Origin: Azadirachta indica | Lineage: Eukaryota; Streptophyta; Magnoliopsida; Sapindales; Meliaceae | Reading direction: 5' to 3' | Assembly: GCA_022749755.1 (NCBI GenBank) | Contig: CM040450.1 | Coordinates: 3,586,913 to 3,650,912, forward strand | DNA length: 64,000 nucleotides | In this document: positions 1 to 12,546 of the stretch, piece by piece | Numbering within the stretch: position 1 is the stretch's first letter | Layout of the letters: every line of letters starts with the position of its first letter | Notes under the pieces: generated by a model | Database searches by the model: none | Told to the model about the DNA's origin: nothing | Seen by the model: only the letters and a program-made list of their open reading frames with translations | Translations under genes and position numbers: made by a program

Positions 1-811
1 CAAGGGCTCCAAGTGTTCAATCGCCTTCTGATAGTACTTCTAATGGAAGACGCAGACAACAGTCTTGCTCTCCTTCTAGAGGAAGGACTTCAAATGGCTC
101 AGCTTATGTTAATGGGAATTCCATTTCTTCATCACGTAGTAGAGCAAATGCCAGTGATGCTGATGATGTGAATCCAGTAGTAATCGGAACCAAAATGGTC
201 GAAAGAGTGGTAAACATGAGGAAGCTGGCACCACCCAAGCAAGATAACCAACACCATAACAATTCTGCTGGGAAGTCATCTTCATCCCTTGACAGCTTAG
301 GCTTCGGAAGAACACTCTCAAAGAAATCACTAGATATGGCTTTGAGACACATGGTACGCATCCTTTATAGAATTGCACATATCTATATGTGCAGCGATTG
401 GTAGCTTGCTGGATTGATTGCTACAATTGACATAATGATACATGACTTGCTGTGGACGAAAAATATTTTGAGTTTCAATATACATTATATCTTCTGTTCA
501 TATTGTGGTAACATTAATTGATTGTTGTTCTTTGTTCTAATGAGCAGGATATAAGGCGAACTGTTGCAGGTAATCTGCGACCTCTAATGACAAACATTCC
601 GGCATCTTCAATGTATAGTGTGAGATCAGGATCCAGCAAAAGCAGGACAGTTAGTGTAACAGATTCCCCTCTTGCCACAAGCAGCAATGCGAGCTCTGAA
701 CCAAGTGTCAACAACAACTCCTTTATTTTGGATGGGAGTGAGATCGAAGACAACCATGATTTTGGAAACGAGAGAGGAAACTCCTCTCTCATCAGCCAGC
801 ACGGCAGGTAA
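1..811 (+). CDS. Ser/Arg/Pro-rich protein, 3' end (At2g40070/At3g09000-like), partial
   Basis: These are the last two coding exons of a gene that begins before the window. Exon 3-353 is read with codons starting at position 3. It is Ser/Arg/Asn-rich and ends in the stretch MVERVVNMRKLAPPKQ followed by a TLSKKSLDMALRHM motif. A GT donor lies at 354 and an AG acceptor at 546-547. Exon 548-811 resumes with DIRR and ends at TAA (809-811). The joined ...LDMALRHM-DIRR... block is the conserved C-terminal signature I associate with plant proline/serine-rich proteins such as At2g40070, At3g09000 and At5g01280, thought to be disordered and possibly cytoskeletal; function is not firmly known. The stop codon overlaps a strong splice-donor match (CAG/GTAAGC), so a 3'UTR intron or an alternative last exon is possible. 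Family assignment is from memory of the motif. Confidence 0.75.
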
Positions 812-2359
812 GCGCTGCTGCATTATAATCTGCAGCTGGAAGCTCAACCAGCATGATAATATAAGAAACAACGTGTTTCTAAAGAAATTAATGTTTTAGG
901 GCATCCTACCTTTCTGTAAAATTTATTAGGTACTCTTTCTGATATCTTAGCTATGTTAGATTGTGATGAATCTTAATTTAAACTGTTTTCAAGTAATGAG
1001 AACTATTTGTATATGAACTCTGCTTATTAGAAACTGAAAAGCTACTGCTTTTTTATTTAAAAAAATCTATGCTTACATACAAGGCTTAAAATTATAAAAG
1101 CACTTTTGCATGTTAAGCAAATTCTAAAAACTAGTTGTGGTGGATAGAACATTTCGGTGATTGACGAAGCTCTAGTAAATATTAACGGCCAAGTAATTAT
1201 GGATGTTGATCAAATCTAGTGTTGGCTAATAGAATATTTTCTTGATGGGTTAGTTGAGAGGTTTAACATCAAGAAATTCTTTGTTTAATATTTGAAAAGT
1301 TGCTTATTGGGTATTTAGGCAGGATAGCAACAACTTGACCTGAAGGACTAGTTTTTAATTAACTTAAGCTTCCTTGTAATAAATTAATAACTTTATTTTA
1401 GTGTTTCATTTTAGTGGATGTACCTGGGTTAATAACGTCAGAGTCAGACATATCTATCTGTAAGTAAACAGTAAATAATAATAAAAAGAGTTACGCGTTT
1501 AGGGTTAAGCCATTAAGTCAGCCTACGTTTGCAACTAACAATAGTTTATAGCATTGAAAATTTTAAATTGACAATATTATTTTCTTACGTTTCATATTCT
1601 CCTAATATAAATTGAATTAAGTTTGTAATTCTTCTCCAACCCTAAAATCTAAAACTCAAATATTTTATATCAATTTAAGAAATTTTATCACTTAAATTAA
1701 CTAATACCTACAATACAATATATTGCAAGAAATGGGATATTATAAATAAATTTGTTGTTAAATTCTAACGAAATATTTGTAACTAACATTAGGCGCAGGC
1801 CCAGAAAAATGAACAGAATACTTTGGTGCGGTAATGCCATGGAAAGCTGACCAAAATATTATGCCATTATGATGAATTGAGTTGACCATTTTGTTGGCTG
1901 CTCTAGAAAACATTGAAAATAATTATTAAAAAAGACTGATATTTATGCTCATTAATTCGTTGTCGATGTCAAAGAAATGACTATTTTAGAAGACAAATTA
2001 AGCACACCCAGAAGAAATGGACCCAATATGATTCTGAAATTCTAAATGCTGTACTTCTTCTAGAATAGTGATTTCTAGACCTCCGTTTCTTTTTTTTTTT
2101 TAATACAAAAAAGATTTTCCAGAGACTTGAGAGTGGAGGGAATGACTTTTTATTATATATATTGGCTTTAAATTGTGGGAGTGGGTAGGGTTTGTCTTGG
2201 TCAATTTTCTTCCATGGAAATTAAACGAATTAAAATTTATTTTTTTAAAAGATAAATATTGAATAAAATAAGTTGATTAGGTTGAATTTGATTCTGCTCA
2301 ATTTTTTATAGGACCATATCCAGGAACATTAAATTCTAATATATTATTATTAAAGAATG
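812..2359. other. AT-rich intergenic spacer
   Basis: This holds the 3' flank of the first gene and then AT-rich DNA with long A and T runs. I see no coding potential, RNA gene or clear repeat before the target-site duplication at 2360. Confidence 0.6.
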
Positions 2360-2368
2360 AATGGTTAA

Positions 2369-4510
2369 GAAAAAATGTCATATTCCCCCGTAATATTTGA
2401 TCTGATAGCCAAATATCTCTTTAATGTTTTAAAAAAATAAATACCCCTTAACGTTTGGATAAATAAGTAGATATCCTAAATTTTTATGTGTGTTAACTGA
2501 CCAATTAATTTATTATTATTTATATTTCTCATATTTTATATAATAATAATATGATATATATTTTTTTAATTATAACACTTTACTCTCTATTTTAATATTT
2601 TTTTCAATATAATTCCTTTAAATATAACAATTTAGTTTATATTTAATATTTTTTTCATAATATATTCAAGATTAAATACGTTTTTAATTTATTATTTCAA
2701 TAGAAAATTTGAAAAATAAATATTATTAAAAAAATTTAAATAATAAGTTAGATTAAACTCATGTTAAAATATTTATATTTTTTTTTACAATAAATTTGAT
2801 ATTTAATTGTTAAAAAGATTTTAAAATATATTTTAACATTTTATTCTTATATCAATATTTTTATTTAAAAGATTATATTAAATTTATTATATTTTCTTGA
2901 GAAAAATTATGAAAATATAAATAAAAAAGTAAAAAAAAAGAAAAATTTAGTATCATTTATTAATAGAATTAATAATTAAATATATTTTATATTCTTATTA
3001 ATCAATATAATTTAATTTTAATTAAAAAATAGAAAAAGAAGAAAATTTTTTATTATCTTTATTTTTAATATATATATAACATGTATTTATTGTTTATATT
3101 TTAATTTATATTTTCATATATTTTTAATATTTTTCACAATATATTCAAAAAAATAAATTTTTTAATTTGTTATTTTAATAAAAAATTAAAAAAATATAAT
3201 TATTAAAAAAATTCAAATAATAAGATAAGTCATGCTCATATGCTAAAATATTTCTAATATTTTACTTTCACTTTTATAATAATAAATATGTAATTATTAA
3301 AAAATTTAAGTAAAACATTTTTTAACGTTTTATTTTTACATGTAATATATTTATTTAAAAAATTATGTTAAATTTATTATATTTTTTTAAAAATATATAA
3401 AAATATAAACAATAAATACATGTTATATATATATATATATTACAAATGAAAATAATCAAAAATTTTCTTCTTTTTCTATTTTTTAATTAAAATTAAATTA
3501 TATTGGTTAATAAGAATATAAAATATATCTAATTACTAATTCTATTAACAAATGATACTAAATTTTTTCTTTTTTATTTTTTATTTATATTTTCATAATT
3601 TTTCTCAAGAAAATATAATAAATTTAATATAATCTTTTAAATAAAAATATTATTATAAGAATAAAATGTTAAAATATGTTTCAAAAATTTTTAACAATTA
3701 AATAAAAATATTATTATAAGAATAAAAATTATGTTAAATTTATTTTTAAAAAAATATAAATAAAAATATAAACAATAAATACATGTTATATATTATAAAT
3801 AAAAATAATCAAGAATTTTCTTTTTTTTTATTTTTTTTTTAATTAAAATTAAATTATATTGGTTAATAAGAATATAAAATATATTTAATTACTAATTCTA
3901 TTAACAAATAATACTATTTTTTTTTTACTTTTTTATTTATATTTTCATAATTTTTCTCAAAAAAATATAATAAATTTAATATAATCTTTTAAATAAAAAT
4001 ATTAATATAAGAATAAAATATTAAAATATATTTCAAAATCTTTTTAACAATTAAATATCACATTTATTGTAGAAAAAAAAAAGCAAAAAAGAATATAAAT
4101 ATTTTAACATAAATTTAAAATATTTTAATATGAGTTTAATTTAACTCATTATTTAAATTTTTTAATAACATTTTATTTTTCAAATTTTTTATTAAAATAA
4201 TAAATTAAAAATATATTTAATCTTGAGTATATTGTAAAAAAATTAAATATAAATTAATTGTTATATTTAAAAAATTATATTATGAAAAATATTAAAATAG
4301 AGAGTAAAGTGTTATAATTAAATAAAATATATATATATTATTATTATATAAAAAGATAAGAGATATAAATGATAATAAATTAATTGATCAACTGGTAGAA
4401 ATAAAAATTTAAAAATATTTACTTATTTATTAAAATATTAGAGGAACATACACCTTTTAAAGTATTTAGAGAGCATTTATCTAATATAATGAAGAATATG
4501 TCATTTTTCC
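2369..4510. mobile_element. Non-autonomous MULE-like long-TIR element, 9-bp TSD
   Basis: A 2.14-kb AT-rich element is flanked by a perfect 9-bp direct repeat, AATGGTTAA, at 2360-2368 and 4511-4519. Its ends are inverted repeats: the left 17 bases GAAAAAATGTCATATTC match the reverse complement of the right end at 15 of 17. The inverted similarity continues inward for about 0.75 kb. For example, the block around 2941-3110 is the reverse complement of 3395-3570. The arms contain further internal duplications: 2640-2890 is repeated at 3115-3375, and 3370-3545 at 3715-3905. There is no ORF. Long TIRs plus a 9-bp duplication are the hallmark of Mutator-like elements; the superfamily is inferred, while the structure is seen directly. 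Confidence 0.75.
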
Positions 4511-4519
4511 AATGGTTAA

Positions 4520-5388
4520 TAATGTAATGACAGTTCTCAAATTGTGTGCCAACATTGACATTATAGTTAATTTAGTTTCTGGATTTGCTGAATCATAAAG
4601 GCGACCGCTAAATTTTACTATAAAATTAGAACAAGTAAGTTAATTTTCTATCAATGGAATTTAAATACGTACCAGTAATAAACACATAAACATATAAAAG
4701 TCTTAAAAGAAAAAAAAACTTACTAATTATCTATGCGTTATTTAAAATTGACCGGCGACGGCGATTATTAAAGAAAGAAAGAAGGGTAAATTGACAAATT
4801 CTCAAATTATTTAGTGGAACTGATAAATAAAGTGAAAGCATGAGGATCTCCTCATTATTATAAACAGAAGCAATTGGAAAAGAAACAGCAGTCACCTACC
4901 CAACGACTTTCTTGAGCGAGCCAAAACCAATTAGTATTATGATTTGCTGCTTCCGTGTCTTTCCGTCCACACAGGAAATCAATAAGCAAAACAAAAACAG
5001 AAAACAACGATGTTGTCCTCTTCATTAATGCCTTCCACTCTTTTTTCCATTATTGGCAATCACTGAAGACTCCTTTCATTCACCATTTTATATGCATAAT
5101 CCCAGAGCCTTAACAATCCTTTTTTTCTTCTTTTCTTCTCTTTTTTGATGTATTTGCATCTCCCTGAACCACCCAGGAAATGTTTCTGTATCAGCCTGCT
5201 AAGTTTCAAGGCTAACAAGGACTGAGGTTAGGGTTTTAAATGTTATTTTACTCTTGATCTCTTGTTCTTTGTTTTTGTTTTCCATATGTGTTTCTGCTTA
5301 GTGATTAATTTCTTAAATTATATTAGAGATGTTGGTTTAAAGGTTTTTGCCATTTCCAGGACTCTCAAGAGACAGTATTTTTTCTGCA
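4520..5388 (+). promoter_or_regulatory. Promoter and intron-containing 5'UTR of the CRPK1-like kinase
   Basis: This is the upstream region of the kinase gene. A pyrimidine-rich stretch lies at 5110-5150. A likely 5'UTR exon ends near 5225 (GAG/GTTAGG), with an acceptor at 5357-5359 (TTTCCAG), about 30 bases before the ATG at 5389. The 5'UTR intron is inferred from splice signals only. No confident TATA box was chosen. Confidence 0.45.
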
Positions 5389-7954
5389 ATGAGTTTTAGT
5401 TGCTTTGGTGCCTTTCAATGGTGCAAAGGAAAGCGTAGCCGGACACAAGCAGAAGGTGAGAAGATTTAGATTTTAGACTACCCAATTGGTTTTTAATGGA
5501 TACTTGATGTTAATTATTCTGCCTGATCAAGTTACTACTTGAAATCTTTGTAATTGGTGTTTGAATTGCTTGGTTGAGATGTAAAATTCTGTTACAATTC
5601 TGCCTGCTGGAGTTTTCAATTGTAGCTTACGAGGTTTACTTTGTTGCTTCTTAAGGTATATCCACCAACGTAAGGCTTTTTTCTTACAATTCGTTGAGAT
5701 CAGCAACCGGGGACTTTCATCCTTCTAACAAGATCGGTCGAGGTGCTTTTGGTGTTGTCTATAGGGTGAGAGAATTGACCATTTGTACCGTTCTTTATAT
5801 GTTGTGATTGCAAAAAATACTTAATTTAGCTTAACTATTTACTGTTGCAGGGTGTTTTAAGAGATCGTACCCAAGTAGCCATCAAGTGTTTGTCTGCAGA
5901 ATCTAAACAAGGAACAAATGAATTCTTGACTGAGATTAATATGATATCAAATATACGTCATCCAAACCTTGTTGAACTCATTGGTTGTTGTGTTGAAGGG
6001 AATAATAGGATTTTGGTATATGAATATATGGAGAACAACAGCCTTGCAAGTGTTTTATTAGGTAAATATAACCTCAATTCCAATTTAGGGCATTTGGAAG
6101 AACTTGTGTAAGTTACGTTCTGTTACAAAGATGTGTTTGTTTGTAAAAGATTTGTACTTTTGCATATTTGTTCATGTTTGTCTTTACAAAATTAAGGATC
6201 CAGATGAGCTTTCAAGTTTATACGTTACTCTCAATTGCATTGATAATCATTGCAGGTTCAAAAAGCAAATATGTTGCTCTGAACTGGCCTTCAAGAGCAA
6301 CTATTTGCCTGGGTACAGCTTCTGGTCTTGCATTTCTTCATGAGGAAGCTGAACCACATATTGTCCACAGGGATATTAAGGCTAGTAATATACTTCTCGG
6401 TGCAAACTTCCATCCTAAAATAGGAGATTTTGGACTAGCAAAACTTTTTCCAGACAATGTCACACATGTTAGTACTCGAGTGGCTGGAACAATGTAAGCA
6501 GGACATTTAATTGGATTTTGTTTTATTATTAGCTGCTTGGGCTATTTATCTCTTCAGAAGTTTGTAAACTTCGCTGGTTTAAGTAGATTTTTCAAAAGAT
6601 TCATGTTTAGTAATGTATCATTTTCAATATACAGGTAGCCACTCATTAGACTCAAAATTTTGAAAATGTCACTTGAAAGGTCTAACATATAATTTCAAAA
6701 AAAAGGAACTCCTTTGAATTTATTATGCAAAGATGAAATCTTTTTCATTCTTTCATGCATGTTATTATCCTCTTCTAATATGGTTCTTTTTACCTCTCTC
6801 TGCTTCTTTTTTCCTTACATTTCTGCAGAGGATATCTTGCTCCGGAGTATGCCCTATTAGGACAGCTTACAAAAAAGGCAGATGTGTACAGTTTTGGGGT
6901 GCTTTTACTCGAAATAATTAGTGGCAGAAGTAGTGGCAAGGCAGCACTTGGAGAGGATATGTTAATCCTGGTTGAATGGGTATTTCTCTAGACTTCATCT
7001 ATTGCGTACTCTTAACTCTTATTAGAATAAAAAATTAAATATGCAAGCGGAGACATTCTTTGTTTCAGTGCACCACATTGAGTGTTTAGTATATTTAAGT
7101 CTTCAGGTGAACAGTCCATTAACTCTTTGTTGATTAATAAAACTAAGAAGTCATGCCATGTTGATACTGGACAGATTTGGATGTATTCAGAACATTTAGG
7201 CTGTTCTTTCGTATGCATTCTTTAGGTTACCTCATTGTTATATCTTGTATGAGTGGTTAATTCCTTTCTCTGTCTGTTAGTCTTACCACAAAGATGAAGC
7301 ATTGGTGTGCTGATGGGATTGGATAACATTCAATTTTCTTTATGGTTTTCAAACATTACTTGGCTGACAACCTTGTTTGTATTAACAGAGGAATTAAACC
7401 CTGAATTACTTTTTTTCTCTTTATTTTCCACAAGTGATTACTTGGTTTTCTCATGTCATACATCCATTTTTTTTTATTTTTACATTGGAATGATATATTT
7501 CAAAAATTCTTGCCAAAATCAATCGCTGTTTGTTCAAAATCAGCAAAAATTAAAAAAGTGTGTTTGCTGGCTCAAATTTGAATGATTTTTGCAGGCATGG
7601 AAACTGAGACAAGAGGGCAGGCTGCTGGATATTATTGATCCAGAACTGAGACAATATCCAGAAAATGAGGTTACACGATTCATCAAGGTTGCACTGTTTT
7701 GCACACAAGCAGGTGCATATCAAAGACCGTCAATGAAGCAGGTGGTGGAGATGCTTTCAAACGAGTTGAGCCTCAACGAGGATATTCTAACAGAGCCAGG
7801 GGTCTACAGGATGCATAGCTCTCATCATTTCGGTGGCAGCAGCTCCGAGACATCATCTTCTCAAAAGAAAAAAGGCAAACTCTCTGTAAATCTTGACATA
7901 TCCTCGGCCCAGCTAGTTAGCTCTGACAGTGTGACACAAATGCTTCCTAGGTGA
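5389..7954 (+). CDS. Receptor-like cytoplasmic Ser/Thr kinase, CRPK1-like
   Basis: Six coding exons (5389-5455, 5656-5765, 5851-6061, 6256-6493, 6829-6979, 7595-7954) join in phase to give 378 residues. There is no signal peptide or membrane span; the N-terminus is short, with Cys at positions 5 and 12. The kinase domain is complete and RD-type: glycine loop [11 protein letters not shown] (about 50-60), catalytic Lys in VAIK (71), HRDIKASN (167-174), DFG (187-189) and APEY. The C-terminal tail is Ser-rich. Length, exon pattern and motifs match the soluble kinases related to Arabidopsis COLD-RESPONSIVE PROTEIN KINASE 1 (At1g16670), a plasma-membrane-associated kinase that phosphorylates 14-3-3 proteins in cold signalling. 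Orthology is inferred; another member of the same RLK subfamily is possible. It is tail-to-tail with the clathrin light chain gene. Confidence 0.88.
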
Positions 7955-8944
7955 TAGGATTGTATTATCCCTGTATTCTTTTGTTTCTATTATCATGTTT
8001 GTAAATGAAATTCAAGGTTCCATTGAGAGAGCATTTTATGATGTCTGTAAATTGAATTCAAAGTTCCTCTTAGAGAGCACGGGGTGTGACTGCAAGAAAG
8101 GGCGATGATAGTCTCTTTAACAAGTATATGCGTAGTTGATGATAGATACAAAATTTAAAAATTGGTATTGGTTGAATATATATATCATTCTTTTTATTGT
8201 TCTTCTACTTTTATTTATTTTCCTTGCTTCAGCTTTAACAAACATTCTGTCAACTGTCATTGTTATATTATAGTATTGTGCTTTTTAAAGTGTTCCATAA
8301 ATTCTTAATTTTATTTTACAACCACCTTTATCAACCATCCACTACTTATTCACTTGTATTTAAGAATTAATAATTTATTTTTTATTATTTATTTACACTT
8401 GATAATTAATAATTTATTTTACGGTAATTAAAAATTGAAAGTTATTAATGGTCAATAATCCGATCACACAACAGCGAAAGTCGTTTTCCCAGCCAGCTAC
8501 TAGCGTCAAACCACCCATACTCAAGACGACAAGAATTCAACCGAATCATTTATGGCAATCGACTAAAAGAAATTGTTGCATCAACGCATCCCACATGAGC
8601 CCAGCACCTTCTGATCGGAAACGTCCTCTTACTTCAATGGAGATTTAAAGTGAAATGCTGATTAAAAGACAAAGAGTGGAAGCTTTAAAGCAGACCCGAT
8701 CAAGGTAAAATTCAGAAACAAACCACACCCAAAAAAATCAACCAGCAAAATCGATACAGGAAAGAAGAAAAGAAACCTTTCTACAAGAAAAACGGCCACA
8801 TGCCTAGAGTAGCGTCATCATAAAACCAACCAACTTTCAGTTTCAGTTATCATAATGTTCAAGATCATACCAAATAAACATTGTTGAACCATAGCTAATT
8901 ACTTATGATCACATAAACAAATTCAGCAGGCAGTAGCATCTCTC
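7955..8944. other. Tail-to-tail spacer between kinase and clathrin light chain genes
   Basis: This contains the 3'UTR of the kinase (to about 8040) and of the clathrin gene (from about 8880 on the minus strand), with AT-rich DNA between. Related A/T blocks recur at 8365-8385 and 8405-8420. No further gene is seen. Confidence 0.55.
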
Positions 8945-10702
8945 TCAAGCTGCAGCAACAGCCTCAGGAGTTGCGGCAGCTGCAGGCTTAGAGGTAGTTG
9001 CCGCAGCTACAGGCTTAGAGGTAGTAGCAGTGGAACTGACACCAGCACTGGCACTAGCAGCAGGGCCAGTTTTAGCATCCTTTTTAGGTTCTGATGATGG
9101 TGGTTGTTTGGGCTTCATGTGGGATGGAGGATTGTGCTTGAGCTTCACAAGTATTTGACGCATCCTTGAAAGGTCAGTTGGCTTCCCAGGTTTAGGCCCC
9201 TGAATCACAACTACCGAAGGCTTCTTCTTGTCTTGGTCATGTTTCTTCCCTCTTTTCTCTATAGCCACCACCTCGTAAGGAATGAGTTCTGCAATTGCCT
9301 TCCAGTAATTCTTCTCAGCTTCAGCATGGAACTTCTCCCGGCTTGCCAAAAACAGCTGAAGCACCACATCCACGGTCAGTAATGAGTATATCTAACATTT
9401 GCAAACTATATTTGACGCATTACATATTCTACATCAACTAAAAAGGTCTAGCTGATTAATTAACACAAGTAACCCTCAAAACACAATACCCAAAAGATTT
9501 TAAGTTTTGCAGACCATTTTTCTCTTTTTCAGGTCCATCTTCTTCTGTTTTATTTTAGAAGAAAGTGTGATATAATCAATGTTAATATATCAAACCTACT
9601 TGCAATCTTAATCCTCTGGTTATACGGACACATAAGCCTCTGTTTCTAAATATACATAAGGATTCACACTCAATAACAATAATAATAATAATAAAATAAT
9701 AGAAAATCACAGAAAATTGGGCGGATCTCACCTTCTCCTTCTCCCTGTTAGAAGCTTTCTTATTCTCAATAGCAAGTGCTCGCTTCCTGTAGAACTCAAC
9801 TTTGTACTGCTCTGCTTCCTCGATTATCTCCTGTAACAGCTCTTTCTCCCTCTTCTCCTTTTCTTCCAGTCTTATAGCATTCTGTCTGCACATCTCCCAT
9901 TCACAATCACACTTCATATCAACCAAGATCTTCATACACAATCACCATTTTTTTTAAGGAAAAAAAAAAAACCATGTATAGTCAAACCCCAACTCTATCT
10001 GTGACCTAACGAAGTTAATAGGCAGTAAATACGCAAGACAGTAAACAAAACAACTGAGATACATCAAAAGCAACGACGTGGACTCATTTCATATATTTTT
10101 CAAGATTATTCAAAGCATAAAATCAGAGTTTCATTATCAGTCAAGTGCATGATTAGAAAAAAATGAAGTGATTCAAAATCGAACTAAGTTGTTTCAAAAT
10201 TATCTATACGCAAAGCTCAATTCAGCTACAAGAATGGGTCGCGAATCACTCAATCCACGTAAAACAGTATAGAGATGTAATCATGAGCTCACCTACGCCA
10301 CTCTCTGAGAGCAGAACCCTCCTCAGCTGGCATCTCCGACGGCGGCGGTAAGATCGAGTCATCCTCAGCTCCGAAACCTCCATTAAAACCTTGACCGTTC
10401 TGCTTCGGCGAGAAGCTTGAGAATCCACCACCGGCAGAGTAGATCGATGGAGGTGATGGACTATCAGGCACCCGATTCGACGAGAAGACAGAATCACCAG
10501 CACTGTATGACTGGCTACTGAAGATCGGAGACGAGTCACCGGCCGAATTCTTCACTGAGTCAGCATCGAAGTTGGAAAACGAAGAGTCGAACCGCTGCGA
10601 AGCAAGTCCAGGATCGTAGCCCATGTAGCCATCGTCGTCGAAGGGCCTGGTCGACCCGCCGAGTCGTGAATCGTCACCGAATGATCCGGCGAACGATGAC
10701 AT
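8945..10702 (-). CDS. CLC: Clathrin light chain
   Basis: Three coding exons on the minus strand (10702-10293, 9885-9732, 9355-8945) join in phase to 324 residues. The start is the ATG at 10702-10700, giving [11 protein letters not shown]. The N-terminal exon is acidic and Ser/Pro/Gly-rich with a conserved DDDGY.GYDP patch and ends at ALREWRR. Exon 2 is the charged heptad-like helix ([20 protein letters not shown]) that binds clathrin heavy chain. Exon 3 has the [21 protein letters not shown] segment conserved in plant light chains, then a basic Lys/Pro region and an Ala/Thr-rich tail with TTSKP repeats. Length is normal for the plant family (about 260-340). The product coats endocytic and trans-Golgi vesicles. 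Divergent from the CPL2-like gene about 5 kb away. Confidence 0.93.
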
Positions 10703-11433
10703 GGTTATGATCCTGACCACAGACGATCTCTCCGCCAAATGTTTCGGTGAAGAATCTATTAACTTTGGGACGTGCTTTAGAGGAAAAGTGCGTCCGATGC
10801 ACACAAGATCAGTGCTACTGCTTACGTGTTATCTGACAAGTGGTTTGTCTGTATATGAGCCAATGAGATGTTGACAAGTATTTAGGTAGTGTGGAATTGA
10901 CTGTTTTCTGATGTACAAGTGATTGGACAGCGCCACCTTTTGTTAGGCTGTCCCCACCACCTCGAATATTCACTATTTTACTACCCCTTGGTGGAGGTAA
11001 TCTTTTCCCTCCTCTCGATTGCAAGTGGCTCCATAACGTCGAATATTGCGGCGGGGGAGATGATATACTGCGGTCGAGAGGCAGTATAATTCTGATCGGG
11101 ACGCAGTCTTTAGAATATTCTGTGGGTCATAGTTATTCAATTTGATTTTCAATATTTCCTGCGCTTATTTATTTATTAATTTAAAATTCTACTTAACTAA
11201 TGTTTGTTTTTTATCTAAAATCTAAATGATTAATATATATATTTTTTAATCGTCTAATATATATCTACTTAACAACTTAATATTGTTAAGTTGTTTATAT
11301 ATTAGTATTATAGCACATCCTGTATGTCAATTTACGCATCTTAAACCTTTTATTTTAAATTATAGAGAGAATTAATTTGTAAAGTTTTCAATAAGACACA
11401 TATTACATGGTTTGACATGTATATAAAATAAAA
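10703..11433 (-). promoter_or_regulatory. 5' flank of the clathrin light chain gene
   Basis: This is the upstream region of the minus-strand clathrin gene. It is less AT-rich than the spacer beyond about 11,130, fitting a 5'UTR and proximal promoter. Short open frames here have no recognisable similarity and are not reported as genes. Confidence 0.4.
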
Positions 11434-12546
11434 GAAAATTGACAGATATCTAAAATATTTAGAATAATATATAGATATATTACTGATTTTTGAGAAAAAA
11501 TAGATACCTTCTCAAATTTAGTTAAATAAATAGATTCTCTAAGTTACCATGTAATGATAAAAAATAATCATTTTATTTTTATATATTTATAAAGTATATT
11601 AATTAATTATTTTAACTCAGTTATTAATACATAATAACTAATATATCTTTATAATTTATTTTTTAATAATTACGTATTCAAATAGTTTTGACGGTCAATC
11701 TCTAAATTATTATTAATATTTTAAATAATTTTATTATTATATTAATAATATTCAATAAAAAAAAAAATATTTGATTATAAATTATATAAATTATTCAAAT
11801 TATTTTATTTACAAATTAATAGTGTTACGTGTAAATTATATAAATATTTTCAAAATTACGAATAATATAATTCAAATATTATTTGAGTCTTATTTTAGTT
11901 AATTGTGTTATAAATTACGAATATTTGGTTATAAATTACATAAATTATTTAAGTTATTTTATTTATAAATTAATATAATTATGTATAAATTATATAATTA
12001 TTCCCAAAATTATAAATTATACAAACAATTAAAATAGATGCAAACTAATATTTGAATTTCATGAATATATTATTTATAATATTTTTGATATATAAATTTG
12101 AAATATTCAATATGACATATTTATTCATCAAAAATATTCTCGAAATGTAAATAATATAATTCATATCATTCACATATTATTTGAAATTCATTGTTAATTG
12201 ATTGTGTAATAAATTAATATAATTATAATAAAATTATTTAAAAATATTAATAATAATTTAGAAACTAATTATAAAAAATATTTGAAGACATAATTATCAA
12301 AAAAATAAATCATAAGAATATATTGGTTATTATGTATTAATAATTGAGTTAAAATGGTCAATTAATATGTCTTCTAAATATATAAGCGTAAAATAATTAT
12401 TTTTCATGATTATATAATAATTCAAGAGTATCTGTCTATTTAACCAAAGGTGAGAGTGAGAGAGAGTGAGAGGTATTTGTTTTTCCCCATACATTAAAAG
12501 AGTATTTGTCTACTACTCCAAATATTAGAAGCTATTTGTCAATTTC
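11434..12546. mobile_element. Long-TIR AT-rich element (MULE-like)
   Basis: The left end (GAAAATTGACAGATA..., from about 11434) is matched by the reverse complement of the right end (GAAATTGACAAATAG..., ending about 12546). The inverted similarity continues inward for more than 300 bases: for example, 11600-11690 versus the reverse complement of 12290-12380. It has no coding potential. Flanking duplications are unclear (AAATAAAAG versus CAAATAAGT), so the borders are approximate. It resembles the better-supported long-TIR elements in architecture, not obviously in sequence. Confidence 0.6.

Noticed and set aside
1490..1510. TTTAGGG, a telomere-type heptamer
   Set aside because: It is a single occurrence, expected by chance; there is no array.
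8448..8648. 66-codon open frame between kinase and clathrin genes
   Set aside because: It has no family resemblance and sits in the 3' spacer of two convergent genes.
10815..11024. 69-codon minus-strand open frame upstream of the clathrin gene
   Set aside because: It lies in the likely promoter/5'UTR, with odd composition and no similarity to known families.
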